From Pseudomonadota bacterium (GTDB lineage: Bacteria > Pseudomonadota > Gammaproteobacteria > Steroidobacterales > Steroidobacteraceae): a DNA stretch of 22,701 bases. Position 1 is the stretch's first letter, and each line of letters opens with the position of its first letter. Below are positions 14,155 through 22,559 of this stretch, piece after piece. The position numbers and the translations under genes were made by a program. The stretch covers positions 1,806-24,506 of the forward strand of contig JAJZFQ010000042.1 in the NCBI GenBank assembly GCA_021805275.1. The letters run 5' to 3'. The notes under the pieces are model-generated. The model did not search any database and was not told where the DNA came from. It worked only from the letters and a program-made list of their open reading frames with translations.

Positions 14155-17100
14155 GCACAGAGCTCGGCTTCAGCGGACGCCTCGCCAAGCGGTTTCTGCA
14201 CAATCAGATCACCCCGCTGCTCGCGCTGCTCGCGGTGGGGCTCGGGCTGTTCGCGATCGCGATCACCCCGCGCGAGGAAGACCCGCAGATCAACGTCACC
14301 TTCGCCAACATCTTTATCGCCTACCCCGGTGCCTCGGCGCGCCAGGTCGCCAGCCAGGTGACCACGCCGGTCGAGCAGGTGCTCGGGGAGATCTCGGGGG
14401 TGAAGCACATCTACTCCGAGTCCCGGCCGGGACTCGCGGTGCTCACTGTCCAGTACGAGGTCGGTCAGCCGCGCAACGCGGCGATCGTACGGCTGTACAA
14501 CGCCATTTATTCGCACCAGGACCTGTGGCCGCCGAACGCCGGTGTGTTGCCCCCGCTGATCAAGCCGATGGGCATCGACGATGTGCCGATCGTCACGCTG
14601 ACGCTGTGGACCACCAATCCCCAGAGCGGCTCATATCAGCTCGGCCAGGTGGCGCGCGCCATCGAGACGCAGCTGAAGCGCGTGCCCGGCACGCGCAAGG
14701 TCTACACCATCGGAGCACCACAGAGCATCGTGCGCGTGCGGCTCGAGCCGGGCCGGCTCGCCGCCTACGGGCTTGACGCCGGGGACATCGCGCACGCCCT
14801 GCAGGCGGCCAATATGGTGAGCCAGGCCGGGGATCTGATCGGCGCCAATCGGGCCGAGCCGGTGCAGGGCGGGGTGTTTCTCGCCGGTCGTGACTCGGTC
14901 GCCAACCTGGTCGTCGGGGTGCACGCGGGCAAGCCGGTCTTTCTGACGGACGTGGCGGCGGTGTCGGCCAATCCCGATGCGCCGCAGTCCTATGTCTGGT
15001 TCGGCACGGGCGCCGGTGCCGCCGGACGAAATCTGCCGAAGGTGAGCTACGCCCCGGCGGTGACGATCGCCATCGCCAAGCAGAACGGCACCAACGCCAT
15101 CACCATCGCGAACAGCGTCATGCAGCGGCTCGATGAGCTGCGCGGAACGTACATTCCGGCGGACGTGCACGTGACGGTCACCCGCAACTACGGTCACAGC
15201 GCCGACGAGAAGGCGATGGGGCTGATCGAGAAGCTCATCGAAGCCACGGTCTCGGTCGTGCTGCTCGTTGCGCTCGCGATGGGGCGGCGCGAGGCGCTGG
15301 TGGTGGGCGCTGCGGTCGGCGTCACCCTGATGGCGACGCTGTTCGCCTCGTGGGCGTGGGGCTTCACCATCAACCGTGTGTCCCTGTTCGCGCTCATCTT
15401 CTCAATCGGCATCCTGGTCGACGATGCGATCGTTGTGGTGGAGAACATTCACCGTCACATGCGTCTCGGGGGCGGCACGCTGAGCGATCTGATTCCGATC
15501 GCGGTCGATGAGGTGGGCGGGCCGACCATCCTCGCCACCTTCACGGTGATCGCCGCGCTGCTGCCGATGGCGTTCGTCGGCGGCCTGATGGGCCCGTACA
15601 TGAGCCCGATCCCGATCAACGCGAGCTCCGGGATGCTGATCTCTCTTGGCGTGGCGCTGATGTTCACGCCATGGCTGTGCCGTAAGCTGCTCGGGCGCAC
15701 GCACATCGATCCGAGCGAGCACGGCCAGCAGGTGCCGCTGCTGCGATTGTTCCAGCGGGTGGTCGGTCCGTTTCTCGAGGGTCAGCAGGGCCGCCGTCGC
15801 CGCCACTGGCTGTATGCGGGGATCGGCTTGGCGATTGTCCTGGCGGCGGGCCTGGTGGTCAGCGAGGCGGTGGTCTTGAAGATGCTGCCCTTCGACAACA
15901 AGTCGGAGTTCGAAGTCGTGGTCAACATGCCGGTCGGCACCACCGTGGAGTCCACCGCGCACGTGCTCGATGCGCTGGCCCAGGTCGTCGCGCGGGTCCC
16001 GGAAGTGAGTGACTACCAGGTGTACGCGGGCACGGCCGCTCCGGTGAATTTCAACGGTCTGGTGCGCCAGTACTACCTGCGCAAGAGTCCGCGACTCGGA
16101 GAGATCGAGGTGCAGCTGGTGCCGAAGGACGCGCGCAAGCGCAAGAGCCATGCGATCGCCATGGCCGTGCGGCCGGCGCTCGCGGCGGTGGCCCGTCGGT
16201 TCGGAGCCTCGATCGCGGTCGTGGAGGTGCCCCCGGGCCCGCCGGTGCAGGCGCCGATCGTGGCCGAGATCTACGGACCGAGCTACGCGCGCCAGCAGCA
16301 GATCGCCCTCGCCGTGCGCAAGGATTTCGCCTCCACGCCGAACATTGTCGATATCGATGACAGCGTCGATGCGCCCGCGCCGCGCCTGGTGCTCGAGGTG
16401 GAGCGCCAGAAGGCGGCGCTCCTCGGCGTCTCCCAGGAGCAGATTGCCCGCACGCTGCAGATGGCTTTGTCGGGCTACGATGCAACCTACGTGCACATCG
16501 GGCGCGAGCGCGAACCGATCCCGGTGCGCCTGGAGCTCTCGCCCGCCGATCAGGCGCGCGTCTCGAAGGTGCTGGCGCTGCGCGTGCGGGCGGCGAGCGG
16601 CGCGCTGGTGCCGCTCGCGGCGCTCGTGCGGGTCGAGCGGGAGACCTGGGATCAGCCGATCTTTCACCGTGACCTGCTGCCGGTGACCTACGTGACCGGC
16701 GATATGGCCGGCCGGATCGACAGTCCCCTCTACGGGATGTTCCAGATTGCCGCCAAGCTCGGCCGCAATCCGCCCGCCGGGCAGAGCGTCGTGCAGCACT
16801 TCATCGCCCAGCCCGCGAACCCAAATCAGTTCGCAATCAAGTGGGGCGGGGAGTGGCAGATCACCTACGAGACCTTCCGCGACATGGGCATTGCCTACTC
16901 GGTGGGGCTGGCGCTGATCTTTCTGCTGATCGTGGCGCAGTTCGGCTCGTACTTCGTGCCACTCATCATCATGGCGCCGATCCCGCTCACCATCATCGGG
17001 GTGCTGCCGGGACATGCGCTGCTCGGGGCGCAGTTCACCGCGACCTCCATGATCGGCATGATCGCGCTCGCCGGCATCATCGTGCGCAACTCGATCCTGC

Positions 17101-17393
17101 TGGTCGACTTCATCGACAGCTCGGTGCGCGAGGGTTTCCCGCTCGAGGAGGCGGTGGTGCGCGCCGGAGCGATTCGCGCCAAGCCGATCGCCCTCACCGC
17201 GGTGGCGGCGATGCTGGGGGCGGTGTTCATTCTGTCCGACCCGATTTTCAACGGATTGGCGATCTCGCTGCTGTTCGGCATCTTCGTCTCGACGCTGCTG
17301 ACGCTGGTGGTGATCCCGGTTCTGTACTACGCACATCTGAAGCGCCGATCAGCGCGCGCGGCGCGTGCGAGCGCGGAGGGCGCCCATGGGTGA
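14151..17393 (+). CDS. RND efflux permease (HAE-like), second system
   Basis: A 1080-residue proton-driven RND pump, slightly longer than AcrB. It shows TM1 (about 20-40), a porter loop, TM2-6, a cytoplasmic insert rich in Arg/Gln around 530-550, a second porter loop and TM8-12 ending near 1065. The TM4 motif Gly-Ile-Leu-Val-Asp-Asp-Ala-Ile-Val carries Asp424-Asp425, the proton-relay pair of the drug/hydrophobe branch. A Pro-rich periplasmic segment (Val-Pro-Pro-Gly-Pro-Pro-Val) lies near residue 695. GTG start in a GTGA overlap with the adaptor. The substrate cannot be read from sequence. Its place between an adaptor under an apparent sulfide sensor and a sulfide:quinone reductase suggests a sulfur-linked load (inference). 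A 66-bp gap precedes the next gene. Confidence 0.92.
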   Translation: MSTELGFSGRLAKRFLHNQITPLLALLAVGLGLFAIAITPREEDPQINVTFANIFIAYPGASARQVASQVTTPVEQVLGEISGVKHIYSESRPGLAVLTVQYEVGQPRNAAIVRLYNAIYSHQDLWPPNAGVLPPLIKPMGIDDVPIVTLTLWTTNPQSGSYQLGQVARAIETQLKRVPGTRKVYTIGAPQSIVRVRLEPGRLAAYGLDAGDIAHALQAANMVSQAGDLIGANRAEPVQGGVFLAGRDSVANLVVGVHAGKPVFLTDVAAVSANPDAPQSYVWFGTGAGAAGRNLPKVSYAPAVTIAIAKQNGTNAITIANSVMQRLDELRGTYIPADVHVTVTRNYGHSADEKAMGLIEKLIEATVSVVLLVALAMGRREALVVGAAVGVTLMATLFASWAWGFTINRVSLFALIFSIGILVDDAIVVVENIHRHMRLGGGTLSDLIPIAVDEVGGPTILATFTVIAALLPMAFVGGLMGPYMSPIPINASSGMLISLGVALMFTPWLCRKLLGRTHIDPSEHGQQVPLLRLFQRVVGPFLEGQQGRRRRHWLYAGIGLAIVLAAGLVVSEAVVLKMLPFDNKSEFEVVVNMPVGTTVESTAHVLDALAQVVARVPEVSDYQVYAGTAAPVNFNGLVRQYYLRKSPRLGEIEVQLVPKDARKRKSHAIAMAVRPALAAVARRFGASIAVVEVPPGPPVQAPIVAEIYGPSYARQQQIALAVRKDFASTPNIVDIDDSVDAPAPRLVLEVERQKAALLGVSQEQIARTLQMALSGYDATYVHIGREREPIPVRLELSPADQARVSKVLALRVRAASGALVPLAALVRVERETWDQPIFHRDLLPVTYVTGDMAGRIDSPLYGMFQIAAKLGRNPPAGQSVVQHFIAQPANPNQFAIKWGGEWQITYETFRDMGIAYSVGLALIFLLIVAQFGSYFVPLIIMAPIPLTIIGVLPGHALLGAQFTATSMIGMIALAGIIVRNSILLVDFIDSSVREGFPLEEAVVRAGAIRAKPIALTAVAAMLGAVFILSDPIFNGLAISLLFGIFVSTLLTLVVIPVLYYAHLKRRSARAARASAEGAHG

Positions 17394-17459
17394 CGAGCGT
17401 CCGTTCGCGGTGGCCTGGCCCGTCACTCGCGTCGCTATGTCTCATCAGAGGGGGTTCCC

Positions 17460-18737
17460 ATGGCACACGTAGCCATCATTGGTGCGGGTCTCGGCGGGGT
17501 ACCGTGCGCTTACGGCATGCGCAAGCGTCTCGGCAGCGCCCACCGCGTCACGCTCATCGGCGCCTCGCCGTACTTCGAGTTCACACCGTCGAATCCCTGG
17601 GTGGCCGTCGGCTGGCGGGACCGGGAGCAGACGCGCGTGGCGATGCGCGAGCCGCTCGGCGCGCACGGGATCGACTGGATTGAGCAGCTGGTCGCTGCGA
17701 TCGACGCCGAGCACAATACACTCACGCTCGCCGACGGGCGCAAGGTCGAATACGACTACCTGGTGATCACCACCGGTCCGAAGCTCGCCTTCGATGAAAT
17801 TCCTGGGCTCGGACCCGATGGGCATAGCGAGTCGATCTGCACCCAGGCGCATGCCGAGCACGCCTGGGACAAGTACCAACAGTTCCTGCGCAAGCCCGGC
17901 CCGGTGGTGATCGGCGCGGCGCCCGGGGCGAGCTGCTTCGGGCCAGCCTACGAGTTCGCGATGATCGTCGATGCCGATCTGCGCAAGCGCAAGATGCGTG
18001 ACCAAGTGCCGATGACCTTCGTCACCAGCGAGCCGTACATCGGTCACATGGGACTCGGCGGGGTCGGCGACAGCAAGGGACTCATGGAGGGTGAGCTGCG
18101 CCAGCGGCACATCAAGTGGATCACCAACGCCAAGATCACCTCGGTGAGCGAAGCGGCGATGACCGTCCTCGAGCATGACGAGCAGGGCAAGCCGAAGCAG
18201 GAACACCAGCTCGGTTTTCACTTCGCCATGGTGTTGCCGGCGTTCAAGGGCGTCGACCCGGTCGCGGCCGTGCCGGGATTGTGTAATCCACGCGGCTTCG
18301 TGCTCATCGATCAGCATCAGCGTTCGCCGAAGTACCGCAACATCTTCTCCGCCGGCGTGTGCGTTGCCATTCCGCCGGTTGAGCAGACCCCGGTGCCGAC
18401 TGGCGCGCCGAAGACCGGCTACATGATCGAATCGATGGTCTCGGCGATCTGCGAGAACGTGGGTGCTGAGCTCGAGGGCAAGCCGGCCGATGCGCGCGCC
18501 ACCTGGAATGCGATCTGCCTGGCGGACTTCGGTGACACGGGCGCGGCGTTCGTCGCCCTGCCGCAGATGCCCCCGCGCAATGTCACCTGGACGAAGCTCG
18601 GCAAGTGGGTGCACCTGAGCAAGATCGCCTTCGAGAAGTATTTCCTGCGCAAGGTGCGCACCGGATCGATCACCCCGGTGTACGAGCGCTACGTGCTCAA
18701 GGTGCTCGGCATCGTCCCGCTGAAGGGAACGAAGTGA
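17460..18737 (+). CDS. sqr: Sulfide:quinone oxidoreductase
   Basis: A 425-residue FAD enzyme that oxidises sulfide to sulfane sulfur/polysulfide and passes electrons to the quinone pool at the membrane. The N-terminal dinucleotide motif is Gly-Ala-Gly-Leu-Gly-Gly (8-13); a second FAD segment includes Gly-Val-Cys-Val-Ala-Ile-Pro-Pro (299-306). The three cysteines essential in the Acidithiobacillus ferrooxidans enzyme are all present: Cys127 (Ser-Ile-Cys-Thr), Cys159 (Gly-Ala-Ser-Cys-Phe-Gly-Pro-Ala) and Cys353 (Asn-Ala-Ile-Cys-Leu-Ala-Asp). From memory the overall sequence tracks that enzyme closely. The C-terminus (about 380-420) is amphipathic, fitting monotopic membrane binding. AGAGGGGG at 17447-17454 precedes the ATG by five bases. 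It lies between the pump permease and the TolC gene, overlapping the latter as GTGA. Confidence 0.92.
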   Translation: MAHVAIIGAGLGGVPCAYGMRKRLGSAHRVTLIGASPYFEFTPSNPWVAVGWRDREQTRVAMREPLGAHGIDWIEQLVAAIDAEHNTLTLADGRKVEYDYLVITTGPKLAFDEIPGLGPDGHSESICTQAHAEHAWDKYQQFLRKPGPVVIGAAPGASCFGPAYEFAMIVDADLRKRKMRDQVPMTFVTSEPYIGHMGLGGVGDSKGLMEGELRQRHIKWITNAKITSVSEAAMTVLEHDEQGKPKQEHQLGFHFAMVLPAFKGVDPVAAVPGLCNPRGFVLIDQHQRSPKYRNIFSAGVCVAIPPVEQTPVPTGAPKTGYMIESMVSAICENVGAELEGKPADARATWNAICLADFGDTGAAFVALPQMPPRNVTWTKLGKWVHLSKIAFEKYFLRKVRTGSITPVYERYVLKVLGIVPLKGTK

Positions 18738-20041
18738 GTCGGGTGCGCAGCGCGATGCCGCTCGCCGCGACGCTGCTCGCGGCGAGCGCGGCGCTCGCCC
18801 AGCAGGGGCGCGCCGAGACACTCGAGGCGGCTTGGCGAGTGGCCGCGGCGCGCAATCAGACGCTCGCGGCCGCTGCTGCCGAGGTGCAGGCGGCGCAAGC
18901 CGGCGAGCGGGCTGCACGGGACGCGCGCTGGCCGAGCATCGAGGCCGAGGCGAGCTACACGCACCTCGGCCAGGCGCCGGAACTTCAGGTGATCACCCCG
19001 TCGCTGGCATTCCGCTCCGGACCGATCTTCAAAGACAACCAGTACGTCAGCGGAACGGTGCAGATGCGCGTGCCGCTGTACAGCGGCGGGGCGATCCGCG
19101 CGGGGGTCGCGGCGGCGCGTGACGGTTTCACCGGCGCAACCGCGACGCAGCGCGCCACGGCCGAGGACGTGAGGCTCGAGGTGGCGCAGGCCTACGTGGC
19201 GGTCTTGCGGTCGCAACGGCAGCTGCGCGTTGCCGATGCCGGTGTCAAGAGCCTCGCGGCGCATCTGCACGATGTCGAGGCGATGTTTCAGCGGCAGACC
19301 GTTGCCAAGAGCGATCTGCTCGCCGCCGAGGTGGCGCTCGCTAACGCGCGCTCGGCTCAGCTGAACGCACAGGACGCTGTCGCCGTCTCGCAGGAGGAGT
19401 ACAACCGGCTGCTCGGTGAGCCGCTCGATCGGGTGGTGCATCTCGATCCGGTCCTGCCCACCCTCAGCGTCGATGATCTGCCGCTCGAGGCGCTCGTGCG
19501 GCGGGCACTCGTAAACCGCGGGGAAGTGCATGCACTCGCGGCGCAGGCGAGTGCGCTCGCCGCGCGCGCCCGGGTTGCCGGCGCGAGCCGACTGCCGCAC
19601 CTCGCGGCGCTCGGCGGCTACACGCACCTCGACAATCAGATCCTCAACCGGGAGAACTTCTCCTCGGTGGGTGTCGGCTTCACCTGGAAGCTGTTCGACG
19701 GCGGCGCCGCGGCGAACGAAGCCGATGCGCTTCGGGCGCGTAGCCGCGCCGAGCGGCGCCGGCTCGCGGACCTGCGTTCGCGCATCGCCCTGCAGGTGCA
19801 CGCCGATTGGCTGGCGCTCGGCGCGGCGCGCGAGCGGGTGAGCGCCTCGCGCGCCGCCACGGCGCAGGCGGCGGAGAATTTGCGCATCTCCCGCCAGCTG
19901 TACAAGGCGGGACTCGCCTCGAACACCCAGGTGCTCCAGGCGGTGACGTTGCGCACCCAGGCCCTGGAGGATTACAACAACGCGCTGCTCGACGAAGGGC
20001 TCGACGGGCTGCGGCTCGCCTACGCGGTCGGGGCGCTGTGA
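18734..20041 (+). CDS. TolC-family outer-membrane efflux protein, second system
   Basis: A 435-residue outer-membrane factor. The signal peptide runs to about residue 22 (Ala-Ala-Leu-Ala), with no lipobox. Two OEP repeats of long Ala/Arg-rich helices follow (about 30-230 and 245-430), with typical features such as Leu-Tyr-Ser-Gly-Gly in the first beta segment, Lys-Leu-Phe-Asp-Gly-Gly in the second, and Asn-Thr-Gln-Val-Leu-Gln-Ala near the end. The start is GTG at 18734, with AAGGGA at 18723-18728 upstream, overlapping the SQR stop as GTGA; the open frame before it is a shadow of SQR. It completes the tripartite pump begun by the adaptor and permease although SQR intervenes. Its stop is 13 bp from the stop of the leftward channel gene. 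Confidence 0.9.
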   Translation: MSRVRSAMPLAATLLAASAALAQQGRAETLEAAWRVAAARNQTLAAAAAEVQAAQAGERAARDARWPSIEAEASYTHLGQAPELQVITPSLAFRSGPIFKDNQYVSGTVQMRVPLYSGGAIRAGVAAARDGFTGATATQRATAEDVRLEVAQAYVAVLRSQRQLRVADAGVKSLAAHLHDVEAMFQRQTVAKSDLLAAEVALANARSAQLNAQDAVAVSQEEYNRLLGEPLDRVVHLDPVLPTLSVDDLPLEALVRRALVNRGEVHALAAQASALAARARVAGASRLPHLAALGGYTHLDNQILNRENFSSVGVGFTWKLFDGGAAANEADALRARSRAERRRLADLRSRIALQVHADWLALGAARERVSASRAATAQAAENLRISRQLYKAGLASNTQVLQAVTLRTQALEDYNNALLDEGLDGLRLAYAVGAL

Positions 20042-20054
20042 GCGCAGCGCGAGG

Positions 20055-21278
20055 TTAGCCGAGCTTCAGCAGCTCGGTGATCAGCGCGTCGGTCTGAATC
20101 TGCTCGCCGCTCAGGGCCATGGCGAGCAGCTCCCCGCCGAGCAGCGGCAGCGTCAGCACAACGTCGGGCCGGGTGCGGGCGATGCGGGCGGTGTTGTGGG
20201 TGTCGCTCACGGCCGCGACGGTGCGTACCGCCGGGTTCATTTCCTTCGCCGCGAGCACCACGAAGGCGTTGTAGGAGTCGTCCTCGCTGAGCGCCAGCAC
20301 GGCGCGGGCGTTGGCGACCTCCGCCTGGCGCAGCATCTCGGTGTCGCTGCCGTCGCCGACGAGCACGTCCTCGGTATGCGCTTCGTTCTCCGGCGGCTTG
20401 GCCGCCACAATGCTGGTGACGAGCAGGCCGCGTGCGATCAGGGCCCGCACGGTGTCCTGAGCGAGCGGACCGTCGCCCACGACGATGACATGCGATACGC
20501 GTTTCATCTTGCCTTTTCTCCGCGGCTGCAGCAGGTTCATCAGCCGCTTGTCGATGAGGGGGCCGGCGATGGCCGGCAGTGCCGTGGCGAACACCCCGAG
20601 CCCGAGCAGAATCAGCGAGATCGTGAACAGGCGCGCTTCGCTCGATACGGGGGTGATGTCGCCGTAGCCGACCGTCGACATCGTCTCGACGGTGAAATAC
20701 ACCGCATTGGTGAAGGTGCTGATGTGGGGATTGAACCCGGTGCCGACAAACAGCGCTCCGAACGTGCCGTAACCGAGCGTGAGCAGCACGCCGGTGAGGG
20801 CAAAGAGCGTCGCCGTGGCGAGGCTTGCGCGGGTGAACGCGCTGCGTGCCGCCAGCAGCAGCAGCAGCTGCACGACGCTGAATACCTGCAGCGTCCGCGA
20901 AGCGCTCGAGAGCGGAGAGAATTCGAGCGCGATCGTGCCGAGGGTGAGCAGGAACGCCAGCAGCCAGGCGAGTCGTGAGCGCCACAGCATTCCGATGGCC
21001 ACGAGCACCAGCAGAATGCCGATACCGAGATGCGAGGCGGCGCCGATCTGCACGATGCCCATGCCGCCGGCGATTGCATTTAGGGGCGGCGCGGCGATTG
21101 CGTGCAACAGCGCGCGCAGCGAGCCGGATGCCAGCAGGATGTGCAGCAGTCCCTGGATGCCGACGAGCACCGCGAGCGGCGCGTGGGGAAACCACGCATC
21201 CGCATCCAGCAGCCGCGAGAGCCGCTTCTGCTCCTTGCGCAGCCAGATGCGCTCGGGGGAGAACCATTCGCGTTTCAT
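20055..21278 (-). CDS. kch: Kch-type potassium channel with RCK domain
   Basis: A 407-residue inner-membrane K+ channel. Several hydrophobic segments (about 35-50, 65-98, 103-118, 128-145, 153-172) precede the pore. The selectivity filter is Thr-Val-Gly-Tyr-Gly-Asp (202-207), followed by an inner helix (about 217-240) and a cytoplasmic RCK/TrkA-N domain (about 260-395) starting Val-Ile-Val-Val-Gly-Asp-Gly. Blocks such as Gly-Phe-Asn-Pro, Glu-Thr-Met-Ser-Thr-Val-Gly-Tyr-Gly-Asp and Ala-Leu-Ser-Glu-Asp-Asp match E. coli Kch closely, as does the length (417 there). The family has six TM helices without a strong voltage-sensor charge array. Met258 sits where E. coli Kch has an internal start for the free RCK domain. 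It is convergent with the pump operon and divergent from the TauE/SafE gene. Confidence 0.9.
   Translation of the reverse strand: MKREWFSPERIWLRKEQKRLSRLLDADAWFPHAPLAVLVGIQGLLHILLASGSLRALLHAIAAPPLNAIAGGMGIVQIGAASHLGIGILLVLVAIGMLWRSRLAWLLAFLLTLGTIALEFSPLSSASRTLQVFSVVQLLLLLAARSAFTRASLATATLFALTGVLLTLGYGTFGALFVGTGFNPHISTFTNAVYFTVETMSTVGYGDITPVSSEARLFTISLILLGLGVFATALPAIAGPLIDKRLMNLLQPRRKGKMKRVSHVIVVGDGPLAQDTVRALIARGLLVTSIVAAKPPENEAHTEDVLVGDGSDTEMLRQAEVANARAVLALSEDDSYNAFVVLAAKEMNPAVRTVAAVSDTHNTARIARTRPDVVLTLPLLGGELLAMALSGEQIQTDALITELLKLG
20505..20521 (-). promoter_or_regulatory. Possible internal ribosome-binding site and start for the Kch RCK domain
   Basis: On the minus strand GGAGA (20521-20517) lies nine bases before an in-frame ATG (20507-20505) encoding Met258 of the channel. 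Translation from here would give a soluble protein of 150 residues covering the RCK domain. E. coli Kch is known to make such a product from an internal Met at the matching place. Confidence 0.45.
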
Positions 21279-21410
21279 GTGCGCCCGACTCCGGGTGTCG
21301 TCTCAGTGCCCTGGGCGCGCATCCCGGGCAGAGCGCCCGGCCGGCCCGGCGGCGGAGCGTGACTCTTGTGGTGGCACCTGGGTTCTCCCGGGATCGAGCG
21401 GATGCTAGGC

Positions 21411-21439
21411 TGGCTACCGTGAGGTCGACGATCAGTCAA
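21411..21439 (-). promoter_or_regulatory. Candidate leftward promoter for the channel gene
   Basis: On the minus strand TTGACT (21439-21434), five of six to the -35 consensus, is followed after 17 bp by TAGCCA (21416-21411), a poor -10. It would start transcription about 125 bases before the channel ATG. The spacing is right but the -10 is weak. Confidence 0.3.
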
Positions 21440-21495
21440 CACTATAGCAGGATCCGCCAGACCCATCCGGCCGCGCGGTGTTCTCCGCGGGCGCG

Positions 21496-22284
21496 ATGAG
21501 CCTGCCGCTCGCGCTCCTCGCGATGTCCACCGGCGTGCTAGCCGGACTCTCGCTCGGCATGCTCGGCGTCGGCGGGTCGATTCTGGTCGTGCCGCTACTT
21601 GTCTACGTCATGCACGTCCCGCCGCACCTGGCGATCGGTACGTCGACGGTTGCGGCCACTGCGAGCGGCGCGTGGAGCCTGCTCGTCCATACCCGGGCCG
21701 GCACGGTGCGCTGGCGCTACGGCGCTACCTATGCGCTCGCCAGCGTGCTCGGGGCGGTGATCGGTGCGCGGCTCGGCCAGGCGACCGACAGCCAGCTGCT
21801 GCTGGCATTGCTCGGCGTGCTGATGATCGTGGTCGCCGGCCTGATGCTGCGCAGCTCGCGGCGTGCGCCGGGAGCCTCGCACGACCCGGAGTCTGGCGCG
21901 CAGGGATGGGTGTTGCTGCAGCTCGGTGCGATGGGTCTCGGCATCGGCGCGCTTGCCTCGTTGGTCGGAGTCGGCGGCGGTTTTCTCACCGTGCCGGCGC
22001 TGATGTTCGCAACCGGAATGCCGCTGCTGAATGCCGTCGGCTCCTCGCTCGTGGCGGTTACCGCGGTCGCCGGCACGACCGCGCTGACCTACGCGAGTTC
22101 CCATTTGGTCGAGTGGCGCATCGCCGCGCTGCTCGTGACCGGGGGGGTGCTCGGCGGCTATGTGGGTGTGAAGCTCGCTGGCATCCTTGCGGCACGCCGG
22201 CGGACGCTCACCGTGCTGTTCAGCGTCGTGGTGGCGCTTGTCGGGCTGTACATGGTGATCCGCGCAGTGACCCGGCTACTGTGA
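21496..22284 (+). CDS. TauE/SafE family anion (sulfite/organosulfur) exporter
   Basis: A 262-residue inner-membrane protein with about eight TM helices in two related halves. Each half opens with the family's glycine motif: Gly-Met-Leu-Gly-Val-Gly-Gly-Ser (21-28) then Val-Pro-Leu-Leu, and Val-Gly-Val-Gly-Gly-Gly-Phe-Leu-Thr-Val-Pro (157-167). The halves are joined by a polar Arg/Ser/Asp linker (about 119-136). Family members export sulfite, sulfoacetate or related anions, though many are uncharacterised. The ATG at 21496 gives the usual short N-terminus; an in-frame GTG at 21478 would add six residues. Neither has a clear ribosome-binding site. It is separated from the sulfide/pump operon by the oppositely oriented channel gene, so it is a neighbour and not an operon member. 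Confidence 0.88.
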   Translation: MSLPLALLAMSTGVLAGLSLGMLGVGGSILVVPLLVYVMHVPPHLAIGTSTVAATASGAWSLLVHTRAGTVRWRYGATYALASVLGAVIGARLGQATDSQLLLALLGVLMIVVAGLMLRSSRRAPGASHDPESGAQGWVLLQLGAMGLGIGALASLVGVGGGFLTVPALMFATGMPLLNAVGSSLVAVTAVAGTTALTYASSHLVEWRIAALLVTGGVLGGYVGVKLAGILAARRRTLTVLFSVVVALVGLYMVIRAVTRLL

Positions 22285-22511
22285 GGGGCTCATTGCGATG
22301 AAACGCTGTGCCGCCGCGCCGAGCGAACCCGGCCGCGGATGGTCGCAACGGGGCGCCTCGGTTACAGTTGCACGCTTCCGGTTGCAGGTGCACCGGCGCG
22401 GCTCGCGCTCTCGGCGCACAGCGGGCCGAGTAGGCCGTAACGCACTGCAAGGCGATTGCGGGGTAGCACGAGGCGACCGGCAGGTCCGCTTCTGAATCTG
22501 GTCGTGCGAAT

Positions 22512-22528
22512 ACCGTCATGACGACGGT
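22512..22528. other. Small perfect inverted repeat ahead of the last gene
   Basis: ACCGTC (22512-22517) and GACGGT (22523-22528) enclose the 5-base loop ATGAC, ending 31 bases before the start of the final gene. It could be an operator or a leader hairpin. The 275-bp gap 22285-22559 otherwise shows no clear promoter or terminator, and the short open frame inside it (from 22298) has no ribosome-binding site and shadow-like composition. Confidence 0.3.
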
Positions 22529-22559
22529 GCGAAGTTGGATTGCAAAAGGAGATCGCCCG

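Noticed and set aside
22298..22495. A 65-residue open frame between the exporter and the last gene.
   Set aside because: No ribosome-binding site, Arg-rich shadow composition, and antisense frames of similar length overlap it.
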